A stretch of 64,000 bases of DNA from Pectobacterium polonicum (GCF_005497185.1 NZ_RJTN01000005.1:1-64000); one strand, 5' to 3'; positions 38,711 to 48,668 are shown, counted from the first letter of the stretch. Notes: generated by a model from the sequence alone, not told the origin. A program made the numbers and translations.

Positions 38711-40449
38711 TGACTCAGATAAAAACGATGCGAGTATTAAAACCATTTCTGGCACTTTATCGTCAACACATTTGGCGCTTAAGCCTGGGCGTGGTGCTGG
38801 CAATCGCCACATTGCTGGCCAGCATCGGCTTGCTCGCCCTATCCGGCTGGTTTCTCGCTGGAGCCGCGCTGGCAGGGATTGTCGGGCTACTTACCTTTAA
38901 CTATATGCTACCTGCCGCAGGCGTGCGGGGCGCCGCTATCGCGCGTACCGCTGGACGTTATGGCGAAAGAGTCGTCAGCCACGATGCAACCTTTCGTGTT
39001 CTGCTGCGTCTGCGCGTTTTCACCTTTTCTCGCATTCTGCCGCTCTCTCCCGGCGGACTGGCACAGTTTCGTCAGGCTGAGCTGCTAAACCGACTCGTGG
39101 CGGACGTTGATACACTTGACCACCTCTACCTCCGTGTTATTTCACCTATTGTCAGCGCCTTTGCCGTCATTCTCATCGTCTGTTACGGTCTGAGCTTCCT
39201 TGATGCCGCATTGGCTCTGACGCTTGGGAGTATCATGCTGGTGCTCTTACTCTGTCTGCCTATTCTGTTTTACCGCGCAGGTAACGGCATCGGGCAGGAT
39301 TTGACCGCGCTGCGTGCACAATACCGTCTTCATTTAACCACCTGGCTGCAAGGTCAGGCGGAGTTAACCGTTTTTGGCGCACTCGAGCGCGTCCGTCAAC
39401 AGCTGGCACTGGTGGAAATTAACTGGCTACGCCGCCAGCGCCAGCAGGCCAATCTTACCGGACTGTCTCAGGCGGTGATGATTTTATGCAGTGGGCTGAC
39501 CGTTACGCTGATTCTGTGGCTCGCGGCCGATGGCGTTGGCGGTAATCCACAGCCCGGTGCGTTGATCGCCCTGTTCGTGTTCGCGTCACTTGCCGCCTTC
39601 GAAGCGCTGGCCCCGGTCACGGTAGCCTTCCAGCATATGGGACAAGTGATTGCCTCCGCTGCTCGGGTCGATCAAATCATTCGCCAGCCCGTTGACGTTA
39701 CGTTCCCTGAACATGGACCAGAGACATCGAGCACGGCCTCACTCGAACTCTCACATGTCGGCTTCACTTATCCCGGCCAACCACAGCCCGTGCTGCGGAA
39801 TATCACGCTCTCGATTCAACCAGGCGAACACCTGGCATTGCTTGGGCGAACCGGATGTGGAAAATCGACGCTATTACAATTGCTGACTCGGGCATGGAAT
39901 TGTGAATATGGGGACGTTACGCTCAATGGGCACCCGCTTGCCAATTGGCGGGAAGACGATCTCCGCGCCATGATGAGTGTCGTACCACAGCGCGTACATA
40001 TTTTCAGCGCAACGCTACGTGATAACCTGTTACTGGCAGCACCAACTGCGCGGGACGAAAAACTAGCAGAGGTATTACAACAAGTCGGGTTAGAAAAACT
40101 GCTGGAAAACGAGGGGCTGAATGCCTGGCTGGGAGAAGGTGGTCGACAACTGTCCGGTGGCGAACAGCGTCGTATTGCTTTAGCTCGTGCATTACTGCAC
40201 GATGCACCGTTAGTCCTGCTGGATGAACCCACCGAGGGGCTGGATGCAGAAACCGAAAGGCGTATTCTGCAATTGCTCCGCCAGCACTGTGCCAATAAGA
40301 CACTGATCGTTATCACCCACCGGTTATACGGTTTAGAATCAATGGATCGCATCTGTATTCTGGACGATGGTAACGTAATCGAACAGGGCAGCCATCAGAC
40401 TTTGATGGCACAACAAGGTCGTTATTGGCAATTCCGCCAACACGTTTAA
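38710..40449 (+). CDS. cydC: heterodimeric thiol ABC exporter, CydC subunit
   Basis: Partner of CydD, 579 residues from ATG 38710, with six membrane helices and an ATPase domain. Walker [10 protein letters not shown] is near 378, signature LSGGEQRR near 480 and Walker [14 protein letters not shown] longer open frame starts inside cydD at 38602 but lacks family support; the overlapping TAATG start is the standard one. aat follows after 34 nt and may be co-transcribed. Confidence 0.95.
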   Translation: MTQIKTMRVLKPFLALYRQHIWRLSLGVVLAIATLLASIGLLALSGWFLAGAALAGIVGLLTFNYMLPAAGVRGAAIARTAGRYGERVVSHDATFRVLLRLRVFTFSRILPLSPGGLAQFRQAELLNRLVADVDTLDHLYLRVISPIVSAFAVILIVCYGLSFLDAALALTLGSIMLVLLLCLPILFYRAGNGIGQDLTALRAQYRLHLTTWLQGQAELTVFGALERVRQQLALVEINWLRRQRQQANLTGLSQAVMILCSGLTVTLILWLAADGVGGNPQPGALIALFVFASLAAFEALAPVTVAFQHMGQVIASAARVDQIIRQPVDVTFPEHGPETSSTASLELSHVGFTYPGQPQPVLRNITLSIQPGEHLALLGRTGCGKSTLLQLLTRAWNCEYGDVTLNGHPLANWREDDLRAMMSVVPQRVHIFSATLRDNLLLAAPTARDEKLAEVLQQVGLEKLLENEGLNAWLGEGGRQLSGGEQRRIALARALLHDAPLVLLDEPTEGLDAETERRILQLLRQHCANKTLIVITHRLYGLESMDRICILDDGNVIEQGSHQTLMAQQGRYWQFRQHV

Positions 40450-40483
40450 GGCAAACGTCGTTGCAATACAACGTTTGAAAAAC

Positions 40484-41188
40484 ATGCACCTCTATCAGCT
40501 ATCGTCTCACTCGCTTCAGTTTCCTGATCCGAACCATGCGCTGGATGACCCCAATGGCCTGCTGGCCGTTGGCGGCGATCTCTCTGTTCCCCGGCTAAAA
40601 GCGGCCTACCGCCAGGGAATTTTTCCCTGGTTCTCCCCCGGTGAACCGATCTTATGGTGGTCTCCGAACCCGCGTGCGGTCCTGTTTCCCGGCGGGTTTC
40701 ACCTCAGCCGCAGCATGAAAAAATTTCTGAAGCGCCACACTTTTATCGCCACACTCAATCAGGCATTTGATGATGTCATTCACGCTTGTGCACACGAACA
40801 CCACGATGGCACCTGGATTACGCCGGATATAATTTCGGCTTATCGCCAGCTTCATCAGGTAGGGAAAGCACATTCCGTCGAAGTGTGGCACAATGGCGCA
40901 CTGGTTGGTGGGTTATATGGTGTTGAACAAGGGCGATTATTTTGCGGCGAGTCAATGTTCAGCCGCACGGATAACGCTTCAAAATACGCGCTGCTGGTAT
41001 TTCAGCAGCATTTTATTCGCCATGGTGGTCAGTTAATTGACTGTCAGGTGTTAAATTCTCACACCGCCTCACTGGGCGTGAGTGAAATTCCCCGAGATCG
41101 CTTCCTGCAACTGCTTTCTCAGTGGCAGGATATCGCTGTCGATGCGGGGTGTTGGTTACCACAACAGCTTGCAGAACCGACAGAATGA
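40484..41188 (+). CDS. aat: leucyl/phenylalanyl-tRNA--protein transferase
   Basis: A 234-residue GNAT-fold enzyme that adds Leu or Phe to proteins with N-terminal Arg or Lys, creating ClpS/ClpA substrates. Hallmark segments are [33 protein letters not shown] and the conserved GESMFSR and [11 protein letters not shown] 40484 (MHLYQLS) aligns with the E. coli N-terminus; a TTG at 40475 is also in frame. No Shine-Dalgarno is visible before either, which suggests weak or coupled translation from cydC. A hairpin (ATAATGTCG 41236-41244 with CGGCATTAT 41251-41259) lies before infA. Confidence 0.94.
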   Translation: MHLYQLSSHSLQFPDPNHALDDPNGLLAVGGDLSVPRLKAAYRQGIFPWFSPGEPILWWSPNPRAVLFPGGFHLSRSMKKFLKRHTFIATLNQAFDDVIHACAHEHHDGTWITPDIISAYRQLHQVGKAHSVEVWHNGALVGGLYGVEQGRLFCGESMFSRTDNASKYALLVFQQHFIRHGGQLIDCQVLNSHTASLGVSEIPRDRFLQLLSQWQDIAVDAGCWLPQQLAEPTE

Positions 41189-41283
41189 CAAAGGAAACCG
41201 GGTAAATAACGCTCCAAACGTGAACGCTTCTTTACATAATGTCGGTTTTTCGGCATTATCTTGCGGTTAAAAAATAAAGGTAG

Positions 41284-41520
<237 letters not shown>

Positions 41521-41573
41521 CCGGTTCGCTCATCGCTGATAACAGCGATAAATGAGGATGTGACTCCTTCTCC

Positions 41574-41608
41574 AGCCCTTTCCTTCATGGCAAGGGCTTT
41601 TGTTTTTT
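41574..41608 (+). terminator. infA terminator
   Basis: AGCCCTT (41574-41580) pairs with AAGGGCT (41592-41598), 11-nt loop, followed by TTTGTTTTTT. Confidence 0.85.
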
Positions 41609-41781
41609 GGATACTTTCCGCCCCTGCCCTCACTCTAACGTCATCTTGCCCATCGCCTTTCAATCCTGATTAAACGATCGCGCCAAATAAAATCATCTCT
41701 TTTTCAAAGATAATCGGCGTATAGTTAGTGTGGATATAAATTAAAGATACGATTGATGAAATGCTCATATAAGGACGTGAC

Positions 41782-42162
41782 ATGTTTAAACCAAATAGCT
41801 TAATCATTTATGTTGAAGATGTTTCATTAAGCACTGAATTTTATAAAAAAATATTAAAATCAGAACCGTTAGAAACCTATGAAGAATTTTCTGTTTTTCC
41901 CCTCTCCCCCGAGTTTATTTTAGGCATTCAGTCTAAATCAGGAATTGATCCAAAGCCTCAAGCCCAATTTGGTGGGTTTGAAATTTGCCTGTCCGATGTC
42001 ACCCCAAATGATGTAGACACGATATATCAGGAATGGAAAGAATTAGGCGTAAAGTTTGCACTCGAACCAATAAATCTTGAGTTCGGTTATACCTTTGTTG
42101 CCATAGATCCTGATGGGCATCGATTGAGAGTCTGCGCGACGGATACAAGCAACATTTCCTAG
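41782..42162 (+). CDS. VOC-superfamily (glyoxalase/bleomycin-resistance-like) protein
   Basis: A 126-residue protein with the beta-alpha-beta-beta-beta pattern of the vicinal oxygen chelate fold. It has N-terminal LIIYVEDVSLSTEFYKKIL and C-terminal FVAIDPDGHRLRVC, the usual end motif of glyoxalase or drug-binding members. It resembles small antibiotic-sequestering or PhnB-like proteins; no substrate can be assigned. Codon use is visibly more AT-rich than infA and clpA on either side, suggesting recent acquisition. AAGGACGTGAC precedes the ATG. E. coli has the serine tRNA gene serW at this position; no tRNA is seen here. Confidence 0.75.
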   Translation: MFKPNSLIIYVEDVSLSTEFYKKILKSEPLETYEEFSVFPLSPEFILGIQSKSGIDPKPQAQFGGFEICLSDVTPNDVDTIYQEWKELGVKFALEPINLEFGYTFVAIDPDGHRLRVCATDTSNIS

Positions 42163-42240
42163 CCGGAGGCGACCTGTTGCTGGGTCCATTGCTCTCGGTG
42201 TCCTATAACAATAGATATCAATTGTAGTCGGCGCACCAAT

Positions 42241-42264
42241 AAAAAAGGGATGCATCAGCATCCC
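42241..42264 (-). terminator. clpA terminator
   Basis: GGGATGC (42247-42253) and GCATCCC (42258-42264) with an ATCA loop; leftward the stem ends in TTTTTT (complement of 42241-42246). It lies 23 nt past the clpA stop. Confidence 0.9.
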
Positions 42265-42287
42265 TCTTAGGTAACACGCAGTATTGA

Positions 42288-44561
42288 TTAATTAACGCTT
42301 TCCGCTTTTCGCTTCTGCGCACTCACAAAGCCATACGTCAGCTGTTGCGTTTCTTTATCCAGTTCCACCGTCACAGAGCCCCCGTCCACCAGCGAACCAA
42401 ACAGCAGCTCGTTGGCCAGCGGTTTCTTGAGGCTTTCCTGCATCACGCGTGCCATTGGTCGGGCACCCATTGCTTTGTCATAGCCTTTCTCTGCCAGCCA
42501 GTCGCGCGCTTCATCGCTCACTTCCAGCGACACGCCTTTCGCATCCAGCTGCGCCTGAAGTTCTACGATAAACTTATCGACAACCTGCTGAATGACATCG
42601 GTCGACAGATGGTTGAACCAGATAATGCCGTCCAGACGGTTACGGAACTCCGGCGTAAACACCTTCTTAATTTCTTCCATCGCATCAGTACTGTTGTCCT
42701 GATGGATGATGCCGATGGATTTACGCTGTGTTTCCCGCACGCCCGCGTTGGTGGTCATAACAACAATGACATTACGGAAATCCGCTTTACGACCATTATT
42801 GTCCGTCAGCGTACCGTTATCCATCACCTGTAGCAGCAGGTTAAAGACGTCAGGATGCGCTTTTTCGATTTCATCCAACAACAGCACCGCATGAGGATGT
42901 TTGATTACCGCATCCGTCAGCAAACCGCCCTGATCGTAGCCGACATAGCCTGGAGGCGCACCAATCAAGCGGCTGACCGTATGGCGCTCCATGTATTCGG
43001 ACATATCAAAGCGCAGTAGCTCGATATCCAGCGCCTTCGCCAATTGCAGCGTCACTTCCGTCTTACCGACACCAGTAGGGCCAGCGAACAGGAAGGAACC
43101 TACCGGCTTACGCTCCTGGCCCAATCCTGCACGGCTCATCTTGATGGACTCAGACAGCGCTTCAATTGCTTTATCCTGTCCAAACACCAACATTTTCAGG
43201 CGATCGCTGAGGTTCTTCAGCACATCACGATCGCTGGCAGAAACCGTTTTTTCTGGAATTCTGGCGATACGAGCGACAACGGATTCGATATCACTCACGT
43301 TGACCGTTTTCTTACGTTTGCTGGCCGGCATCAGACGGCTGCGCGCACCCGCTTCATCAATCACATCAATGGCTTTATCCGGCAGATGACGGTCATTGAT
43401 ATATTTCACCGCCAGCTCTACCGCAGCACGGACGGCTTTTGAGGTATAGCGAACATCATGGTGCGCCTCATATTTCGGCTTCAGACCATTAATGATTTGT
43501 ATGGTTTCTTCCACGCTGGGTTCGGTGATATCGATTTTTTGGAAACGACGCGCCAGCGCCCGATCCTTTTCAAAGATATTGCTGAACTCCTGATAGGTGG
43601 TAGATCCAATGACGCGAATTCTGCCGCTGGAAAGCAGCGGTTTAATCAGATTTGCGGCATCCACCTGACCACCTGATGCAGCACCCGCACCGATAATCGT
43701 GTGGATTTCATCAATGAACAGAATGCTATTTTTATCCTGCTCCAGCTGTTTCAACAGTGCCTTGAATCGTTTTTCAAAATCACCGCGATATTTGGTGCCG
43801 GCCAGCAGCGCACCGATGTCCAGTGAATACAGGGTGCACTCCGCCATCACTTCCGGTACATCGCCCTGCACAATACGCCAGGCCAACCCTTCAGCAATCG
43901 CGGTTTTACCTACGCCAGATTCGCCGACCAGCAGCGGGTTATTTTTACGGCGGCGGCATAACACCTGAATTGTGCGCTCCAGTTCTTTATCCCGGCCAAT
44001 GAGCGGATCGATACCGCCAACGCGAGCCAGTTGATTCAGATTGGTGGTGAAGTTTTCCATACGATCTTCCCCTCCTGCCTGTTCTTCATTGACGGGACTT
44101 TCAGGGTTTGGCGCCTGATCGGTTTCTTCTTTACGCGTGCCGTGAGAAATAAAGTTCACAATATCCAGGCGGCTGACGTCATGCTTGCGCAGCAGATAGG
44201 CGGCCTGAGATTCCTGTTCACTAAAAATGGCAACCAGAACGTTGGCACCAGACACTTCACTGCGGCCAGAAGACTGCACATGAAAGACGGCGCGTTGCAA
44301 TACGCGCTGGAAGCTGAGCGTCGGCTGAGTTTCGCGCTCATCGTCACTCTGCGGTAATGTTGGTGTGGTCTGTTCAATGAAGGCTTCCAGTTCCTGGCGC
44401 AGTGCGGCTAAATCTACCGTACAGGCCTCCAACGCTTCACGCGCGGCCGGATTACTGAGCAGAGCCAGCAACAGGTGCTCCACGGTCATAAACTCGTGTC
44501 GGTGCTCACGCGCTCTGGCGAAAGCCATGTTGAGACTGAGTTCCAGTTCTTGATTGAGCAT
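42288..44561 (-). CDS. clpA: ATP-dependent Clp protease, ATP-binding subunit ClpA
   Basis: A 757-residue Hsp100 unfoldase that feeds substrates to ClpP. The N-domain (1-143) binds ClpS. AAA module D1 has Walker A GESGVGKT near 212 and module D2 has GPTGVGKT near 492. The ClpP-docking loop is IGIIHQ in KSIGIIHQDN. GAGAGGTG precedes ATG 44561 (MLNQELELSLNMAF); a frame to 44576 is discounted. clpS lies 29 nt upstream on the same strand. Confidence 0.96.
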   Translation of the reverse strand: MLNQELELSLNMAFARAREHRHEFMTVEHLLLALLSNPAAREALEACTVDLAALRQELEAFIEQTTPTLPQSDDERETQPTLSFQRVLQRAVFHVQSSGRSEVSGANVLVAIFSEQESQAAYLLRKHDVSRLDIVNFISHGTRKEETDQAPNPESPVNEEQAGGEDRMENFTTNLNQLARVGGIDPLIGRDKELERTIQVLCRRRKNNPLLVGESGVGKTAIAEGLAWRIVQGDVPEVMAECTLYSLDIGALLAGTKYRGDFEKRFKALLKQLEQDKNSILFIDEIHTIIGAGAASGGQVDAANLIKPLLSSGRIRVIGSTTYQEFSNIFEKDRALARRFQKIDITEPSVEETIQIINGLKPKYEAHHDVRYTSKAVRAAVELAVKYINDRHLPDKAIDVIDEAGARSRLMPASKRKKTVNVSDIESVVARIARIPEKTVSASDRDVLKNLSDRLKMLVFGQDKAIEALSESIKMSRAGLGQERKPVGSFLFAGPTGVGKTEVTLQLAKALDIELLRFDMSEYMERHTVSRLIGAPPGYVGYDQGGLLTDAVIKHPHAVLLLDEIEKAHPDVFNLLLQVMDNGTLTDNNGRKADFRNVIVVMTTNAGVRETQRKSIGIIHQDNSTDAMEEIKKVFTPEFRNRLDGIIWFNHLSTDVIQQVVDKFIVELQAQLDAKGVSLEVSDEARDWLAEKGYDKAMGARPMARVMQESLKKPLANELLFGSLVDGGSVTVELDKETQQLTYGFVSAQKRKAESVN

Positions 44562-44590
44562 AGGCACCTCTCCCAATAAATCGCCTGACT

Positions 44591-44911
44591 TCAGGCTTTT
44601 TCCAGCGTACAGAGCAGCGGGTGCTCATTTTCTCTGGCATAACGATTGACTTGTACGACCTTGGTCTCAGCCACTTCAGCGCTGAATACGCCACAAATTG
44701 CTTTACCCTGATAATGCACAGTTAACATAAGCTGTGTGGCACGTTCAATATCATAAGAAAAGAACTTTTGCAGAACGTCAATAACAAATTCCATCGGGGT
44801 GTAATCATCGTTATTCAACACCACGTTATACATGGATGGCGGCTGCAATTTCTCTTTCTGTTTATCCGCGGTCAGGTTCTCAGATTGTGACCACGTGCTG
44901 TTGTTTCCCAT
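44591..44911 (-). CDS. clpS: Clp adaptor protein ClpS
   Basis: A 106-residue N-recognin. It binds proteins with N-terminal Leu, Phe, Trp or Tyr and hands them to ClpA. The pocket residues lie in [16 protein letters not shown], followed by the core helices. The flexible N-terminal tail is charged. It is co-transcribed with clpA. With Aat in the same window, the whole leucine N-degron route except ClpP is present. Confidence 0.95.
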   Translation of the reverse strand: MGNNSTWSQSENLTADKQKEKLQPPSMYNVVLNNDDYTPMEFVIDVLQKFFSYDIERATQLMLTVHYQGKAICGVFSAEVAETKVVQVNRYARENEHPLLCTLEKA

Positions 44912-45000
44912 TCTCTATCCACATCATGTAACGAATATCGTGACTCACGACATTGGTCTGTTTATTCCCAATAAATCAGAGAAGCAGGAAATGAGCACCT

Positions 45001-45027
45001 GCGACTTGAAAGATGACGGGTATCTCT
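45001..45027. repeat. fragment resembling an ERIC right end
   Basis: The sequence CGACTTGAAAGATGACGGGTAT (45002-45023) closely resembles the right end of the ERIC element at 57747-57877 (AACTTGAAGTATGACGGGTAT). The rest of an ERIC is not visible to its left, so this looks like a remnant. Confidence 0.5.
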
Positions 45028-45152
45028 TAATGCTGGCCACTTAAGTATGGGTTTAGGGGGAAACACGGTGATGAGGTTCCCTTAGGGATGCCTCGCACCG
45101 TGGTAGCCCCCGGTATCTCGATCCTTAAACGATCGGCATTACGGGTATCTCT
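45016..45152. repeat. nested-hairpin unit bounded by 12-bp direct repeats, clpS-cspD spacer
   Basis: ACGGGTATCTCT occurs at 45016-45027 and again at 45141-45152, 125 bp apart. Between them is a nested palindrome: GGGGG (45056-45060) with CCCCC (45107-45111), CACGGTG (45064-45070) with CACCGTG (45096-45102), and GAGG (45073-45076) with CCTC (45091-45094). As RNA it would fold as one long stem on either strand. There is no T-run, so it is not a plain terminator. It could be a small insertion with target duplication or a structured RNA; neither is established. Confidence 0.5.
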
Positions 45153-45361
45153 ACATTTACAGTAGCACGTCTACTTTTTATTTTACCACCTGAGGGAATA
45201 AATGGTTCCTGGAAAGTAAAATTCAAGGCCAACGCTCGATATCTTGATTACACCCTGCGATCGCGGGTACGGCAATAGCGTTATCTGCATCAAACTTTGA
45301 CAAACTCCCTCGCCCACCCCGCGGTAGATTGCTTGACGTCGGGATCGATTTCACTAAAGTG

Positions 45362-45400
45362 TACGGATGAATTGATGGGGTTTTAATCAATTCATCCGTA
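45362..45400. repeat. perfect 15-bp hairpin upstream of cspD
   Basis: TACGGATGAATTGAT (45362-45376) and ATCAATTCATCCGTA (45386-45400) are exact complements around a 9-nt loop, ending 57 nt before the cspD ATG. No T-run follows on either strand. It may be an operator or part of the cspD leader. Confidence 0.6.
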
Positions 45401-45457
45401 GTAACCAAATAACCACACCTTACTGAAAAAGAATACTCTTGCGAAGGATGTCAATGC

Positions 45458-45679
45458 ATGGAGACAGGTACTGTTAAATGGTTCAATAATGCCAAAGGGT
45501 TTGGTTTTATCTGTCCAGAAGGGGGCGGTGACGATATCTTCGCACACTACTCAACTATTCAGATGGATGGCTACCGAACGCTAAAAGCCGGACAGGTTGT
45601 CAGGTTTGACGTACACCAGGGGCCGAAAGGCAATCATGCTTGCCTGATCGTCCCACAAATCGTCGAGGCCATATCCTGA
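45458..45679 (+). CDS. cspD: stationary-phase cold-shock-like protein CspD
   Basis: A 73-residue CSD protein that binds single-stranded DNA and inhibits replication in E. coli. RNP1 is KGFGFI (14-19) and RNP2 is DIFAHY. The C-terminal tail past the cold-shock domain ([12 protein letters not shown]) is of the CspD type. GCGAAGGATG precedes the ATG. It is divergent from clpS, as in other enterics. Confidence 0.95.
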   Translation: METGTVKWFNNAKGFGFICPEGGGDDIFAHYSTIQMDGYRTLKAGQVVRFDVHQGPKGNHACLIVPQIVEAIS

Positions 45680-45745
45680 TTCCTTCCACACCCTACACTT
45701 CTACTCAGAATACACGACGCTAAACAGTAAAAAATATAATGCGAC

Positions 45746-45779
45746 AAATGCCGTTCTTTATATCGAACGGCATTTTTTT
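45746..45779 (+). terminator. cspD terminator
   Basis: AAATGCCGTTC (45746-45756) pairs with GAACGGCATTT (45765-45775), followed by seven T. It lies between cspD and the convergent ybjD and probably serves both. Confidence 0.9.
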
Positions 45780-45793
45780 ATTGGTAGATACCG

Positions 45794-47458
45794 TTAATCG
45801 GCTCGCCCACGCGCCAGCCACAGCACACGAGAGAACATGCTACGAATGAGTGGAGGGATCGCATCGCTGCCCATTGCCGCCGCTTCCAGCGCCACTTCAA
45901 TCGCCAAATCAGGCTTGGATGAACGATGGATCGCCTTGATGATGATTTTATGCATCGACAGCGGTACTTTCTCCGGCAATTGCGCAATGCGGTGATAAAC
46001 CTGACTGAATCCCTCGCGGTACATGTAGTGCTCCATATCCGATGCCGGCAAGACGGTCAGATGATCGCGTTCGCTCTCATTCTGTGCAGATAGCAGGCTT
46101 CTCGCCGTCGCCGCGTATTTTTTCCCTGCATCATCACCATCGACCAGCACATGCCATTCAATTCCCATGCGGTGTGCGAATCTCAACAATGGTCGGATAC
46201 CTGACTGGGCAAACTCAATCACTTTCACCCCTTCCGCCTCAAAATGGTGACCACACTGGCGTGCCAGCTCATTCAACATCCAGACTTCTGTCTCCCCTTC
46301 CACCAACAGCCAACAACGGGCAAAAAGTGAAGCCGGTCGATTCAGACGAATGTGAAAAGCGATACGTCGACTGTCCTCAGCACTCATTCCCTGACGGCCA
46401 ATCCGATATGTCGCAACGCGTGAAGATTCCCGCACCAAACGACACACCTGCTCCATCGGCACCAGCGACAGTAACTCCCCAGAGTTGGTCGTCGTCACTT
46501 TCTGGAGTGGCAATTGCATCAGGAGCCCCCAGGCGACTGACAGCATGATCGGATGCAGGCGGGTTTCCGGGTCTTCAATCAGCAAAAGCGGACGCGCATG
46601 AGGATGCAACGCTACGGACCCTTTTGCCTGTAACAGCGTGGAAAATAGCTCCAACAGAATAATTCGGCGACTGCGGCTATTGGGGTCGGCAATCAGGCGG
46701 TTGATATTGTCTAGCGATCGCCACGATTTACCATTGTGCGTTCGCGCATGCCGATGATGGCGTCGGTCATTATCCGTGGCGCTTTGCTCGGAAAAATAGT
46801 GCTCCAGCAGTTGCCGCATCGCCACCAGCCCCTGACGCAACTCTTTATCCGTCAGTTTCTGCGGATTTTGCGCCAGCTCTCGCATCAGTTGCTCAAACTG
46901 CTGAGCCAGTTTTTCATTACTGTTATCTAACGTCGCCGCCAACGTCCCGGAACGCAGCCGCCGCATAAAACGCGCGTCTCGCAGCCGCAGCACCGGATGC
47001 AGGCGGATAATCTCTCTGGCCAGTTCATTAATATCATCCAGCGGTATCGGGTGCCCGTCTGCATCCAGAAAACTGCGCCAGGTGAAAACCGATTGGCTTT
47101 CGTCCACCTCACCTTCCAACCGATAAAAAACGCGGTATAGCGACTCATTTCCCTCTATCCAAACGGGACTTAGCGAACGGTAGCGAGGGGATAGATGATG
47201 ACCGGGTGCCGTTTCGCAAAACGTGAAAATAACCTGAAGATGCTTTTCCCGGCTATTTTCATCTCCCGGTGTGAAGTGGAAATCCTGCATATCAAAATGA
47301 TAAAGCGGCAGCGTCGGTGCCAGCAGCAGCGAGAGCGCATCCAGCAGGCTTGATTTCCCCCAGGCGTTCTCACCAATCAGTACATTGTTCTCGTCCAGCG
47401 TCAGCGACAGACGATTGATTCCCCGAAATCCCAGGATTTCAATACTTTCCAGATGCAT
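45794..47458 (-). CDS. ybjD: OLD-family ATP-dependent endonuclease YbjD
   Basis: A 554-residue protein with an SMC/RecF-like ATPase and a C-terminal TOPRIM domain, orthologous to E. coli YbjD. Walker A is GENAWGKSS near 33-41. The ABC-type D-loop region is LLLIEDPETRLHPI. The TOPRIM acidic residues are in LLVEGETEVW and VDGDDAGKKY. The family (overcoming lysogenisation defect) includes nucleases involved in DNA processing or defence; the chromosomal role is not known. ATG 47458 (MHLESIEILGFRGINRL) has AGGAGAGAAGG directly upstream; the frame to 47545 is not conserved. Confidence 0.9.
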   Translation of the reverse strand: MHLESIEILGFRGINRLSLTLDENNVLIGENAWGKSSLLDALSLLLAPTLPLYHFDMQDFHFTPGDENSREKHLQVIFTFCETAPGHHLSPRYRSLSPVWIEGNESLYRVFYRLEGEVDESQSVFTWRSFLDADGHPIPLDDINELAREIIRLHPVLRLRDARFMRRLRSGTLAATLDNSNEKLAQQFEQLMRELAQNPQKLTDKELRQGLVAMRQLLEHYFSEQSATDNDRRHHRHARTHNGKSWRSLDNINRLIADPNSRSRRIILLELFSTLLQAKGSVALHPHARPLLLIEDPETRLHPIMLSVAWGLLMQLPLQKVTTTNSGELLSLVPMEQVCRLVRESSRVATYRIGRQGMSAEDSRRIAFHIRLNRPASLFARCWLLVEGETEVWMLNELARQCGHHFEAEGVKVIEFAQSGIRPLLRFAHRMGIEWHVLVDGDDAGKKYAATARSLLSAQNESERDHLTVLPASDMEHYMYREGFSQVYHRIAQLPEKVPLSMHKIIIKAIHRSSKPDLAIEVALEAAAMGSDAIPPLIRSMFSRVLWLARGRAD

Positions 47459-47768
47459 CCTTCTCTCCTGTAGCAGCTGCCTGCGAGTTTCTGCTGCAAA
47501 AACGCTCACCGTATAGAATATCCTGCCAGACAGCGCTTTACTCACCCCGATAATTTGTTTAATTTTAATAGATTATCGTTTTTCTTCCCGCCAAGTGTAG
47601 CCGATGAATCCCACGACGGTTGCCAACTCACGGTTTACGTTTCCTCCGAACCAACATTTGTCGGGGTAGAAATGAAGAAGAAAGCCCCATGGTCTGACGA
47701 CAATAACCCCAGTAACGCTAACATACGGGTTAACACCATTTTTCTCGCGTAAGGACGCCGATTCTGTG

Positions 47769-48668
47769 ATGTATTCAGGATTGTTAATTATTTTACTGCC
47801 GCTCATCATTGGCTATCTGGTGCCGCTGCATGCCAAAAAAGCATTACAGTTGGTTAACCAACTACTGGGTTGGATGGTGTACGTTATTCTGTTTTTGATG
47901 GGAATGAGCCTGGCTTTTCTGGAAGATCTCAGCAGCAATTTGTTACTGATTTTTCGCTACACGGCCGTCTTCGCATTTTGCATTCTCGCAGCAAACGGCA
48001 TTGCGCTGTGGCTGTGGGAAAAACGTAGCGTATGGCACAGCAAATTTAAAAACGCCGCCCCATTTTCCCGCCGGCGTATGATTCTTGAATCGTTCACTCT
48101 CTGCGGCGTCGTCTGCGGTGGATTTTTACTGGGATTAACACAATGGTCAGGATTCACCTACGCCAGCAAAGGCAGTGAGTACGCGCTGATTTTTCTGCTA
48201 TTTCTGGTCGGCATTCAACTGCGTAACAGCGGGATGACGCTGCGCCAGATCGTGTTAAACCGTCGCGGGCTGGTCATTGCGTTCATCGTCGGCATCAGCG
48301 CACTCGGTGGCGGCCTGCTTGCCGCGTGGCTTCTGGGACTGCCGCTGAAAACGGGTCTGGCGATGGCATCCGGCTACGGGTGGTATTCGTTATCTGGCAT
48401 TTTGCTGACCGACGCTCTAGGGCCCGTCATCGGCAGTACGGCATTTTTCAACGATCTAACCCGCGAGCTGTTGGCAATTATGCTGATTCCGACCTTGGCG
48501 CAGCGCAATCGCTCATGTGCATTAGGTCTTTGTGGCGCAACATCGATGGATTTCACCCTGCCCGTTTTACAGCGCGGCGCGGGTGTCGATATCGTACCGG
48601 CTGCTATCGTACACGGTTTTTTATTAAGCCTCGCAGCACCCATATTGATGGCGTTCTTTACCTCATAA
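47769..48668 (+). CDS. lysO: L-lysine exporter LysO
   Basis: A polytopic inner-membrane protein of 299 residues, orthologous to E. coli LysO (YbjE). It exports lysine and gives resistance to thialysine. Around eight helices are visible, with the conserved LLFLVGIQLRNSGMTLRQIVLNRRG, GYGWYSLSGILL and LGLCGATSMDFTLPVLQR. ATG 47769 (MYSGLLIILLPLIIGYL) matches the family. GTG 47766 is 10 nt from AAGGA (47751-47755) and could be used instead, adding one residue. ArgP control is known in E. coli; no site is claimed here. Confidence 0.9.
   Translation: MYSGLLIILLPLIIGYLVPLHAKKALQLVNQLLGWMVYVILFLMGMSLAFLEDLSSNLLLIFRYTAVFAFCILAANGIALWLWEKRSVWHSKFKNAAPFSRRRMILESFTLCGVVCGGFLLGLTQWSGFTYASKGSEYALIFLLFLVGIQLRNSGMTLRQIVLNRRGLVIAFIVGISALGGGLLAAWLLGLPLKTGLAMASGYGWYSLSGILLTDALGPVIGSTAFFNDLTRELLAIMLIPTLAQRNRSCALGLCGATSMDFTLPVLQRGAGVDIVPAAIVHGFLLSLAAPILMAFFTS

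Noticed and set aside
41521-42287. Possible serW tRNA-Ser between infA and clpA, as in E. coli
   Set aside because: Neither strand shows a serine tRNA acceptor stem, TTCGAATCC arm or CCA end in this interval.
45056-45111. Nested palindrome read as an intrinsic terminator of clpS or cspD
   Set aside because: No T-run on either strand and it lies upstream of both divergent genes, so a terminator role is unlikely.
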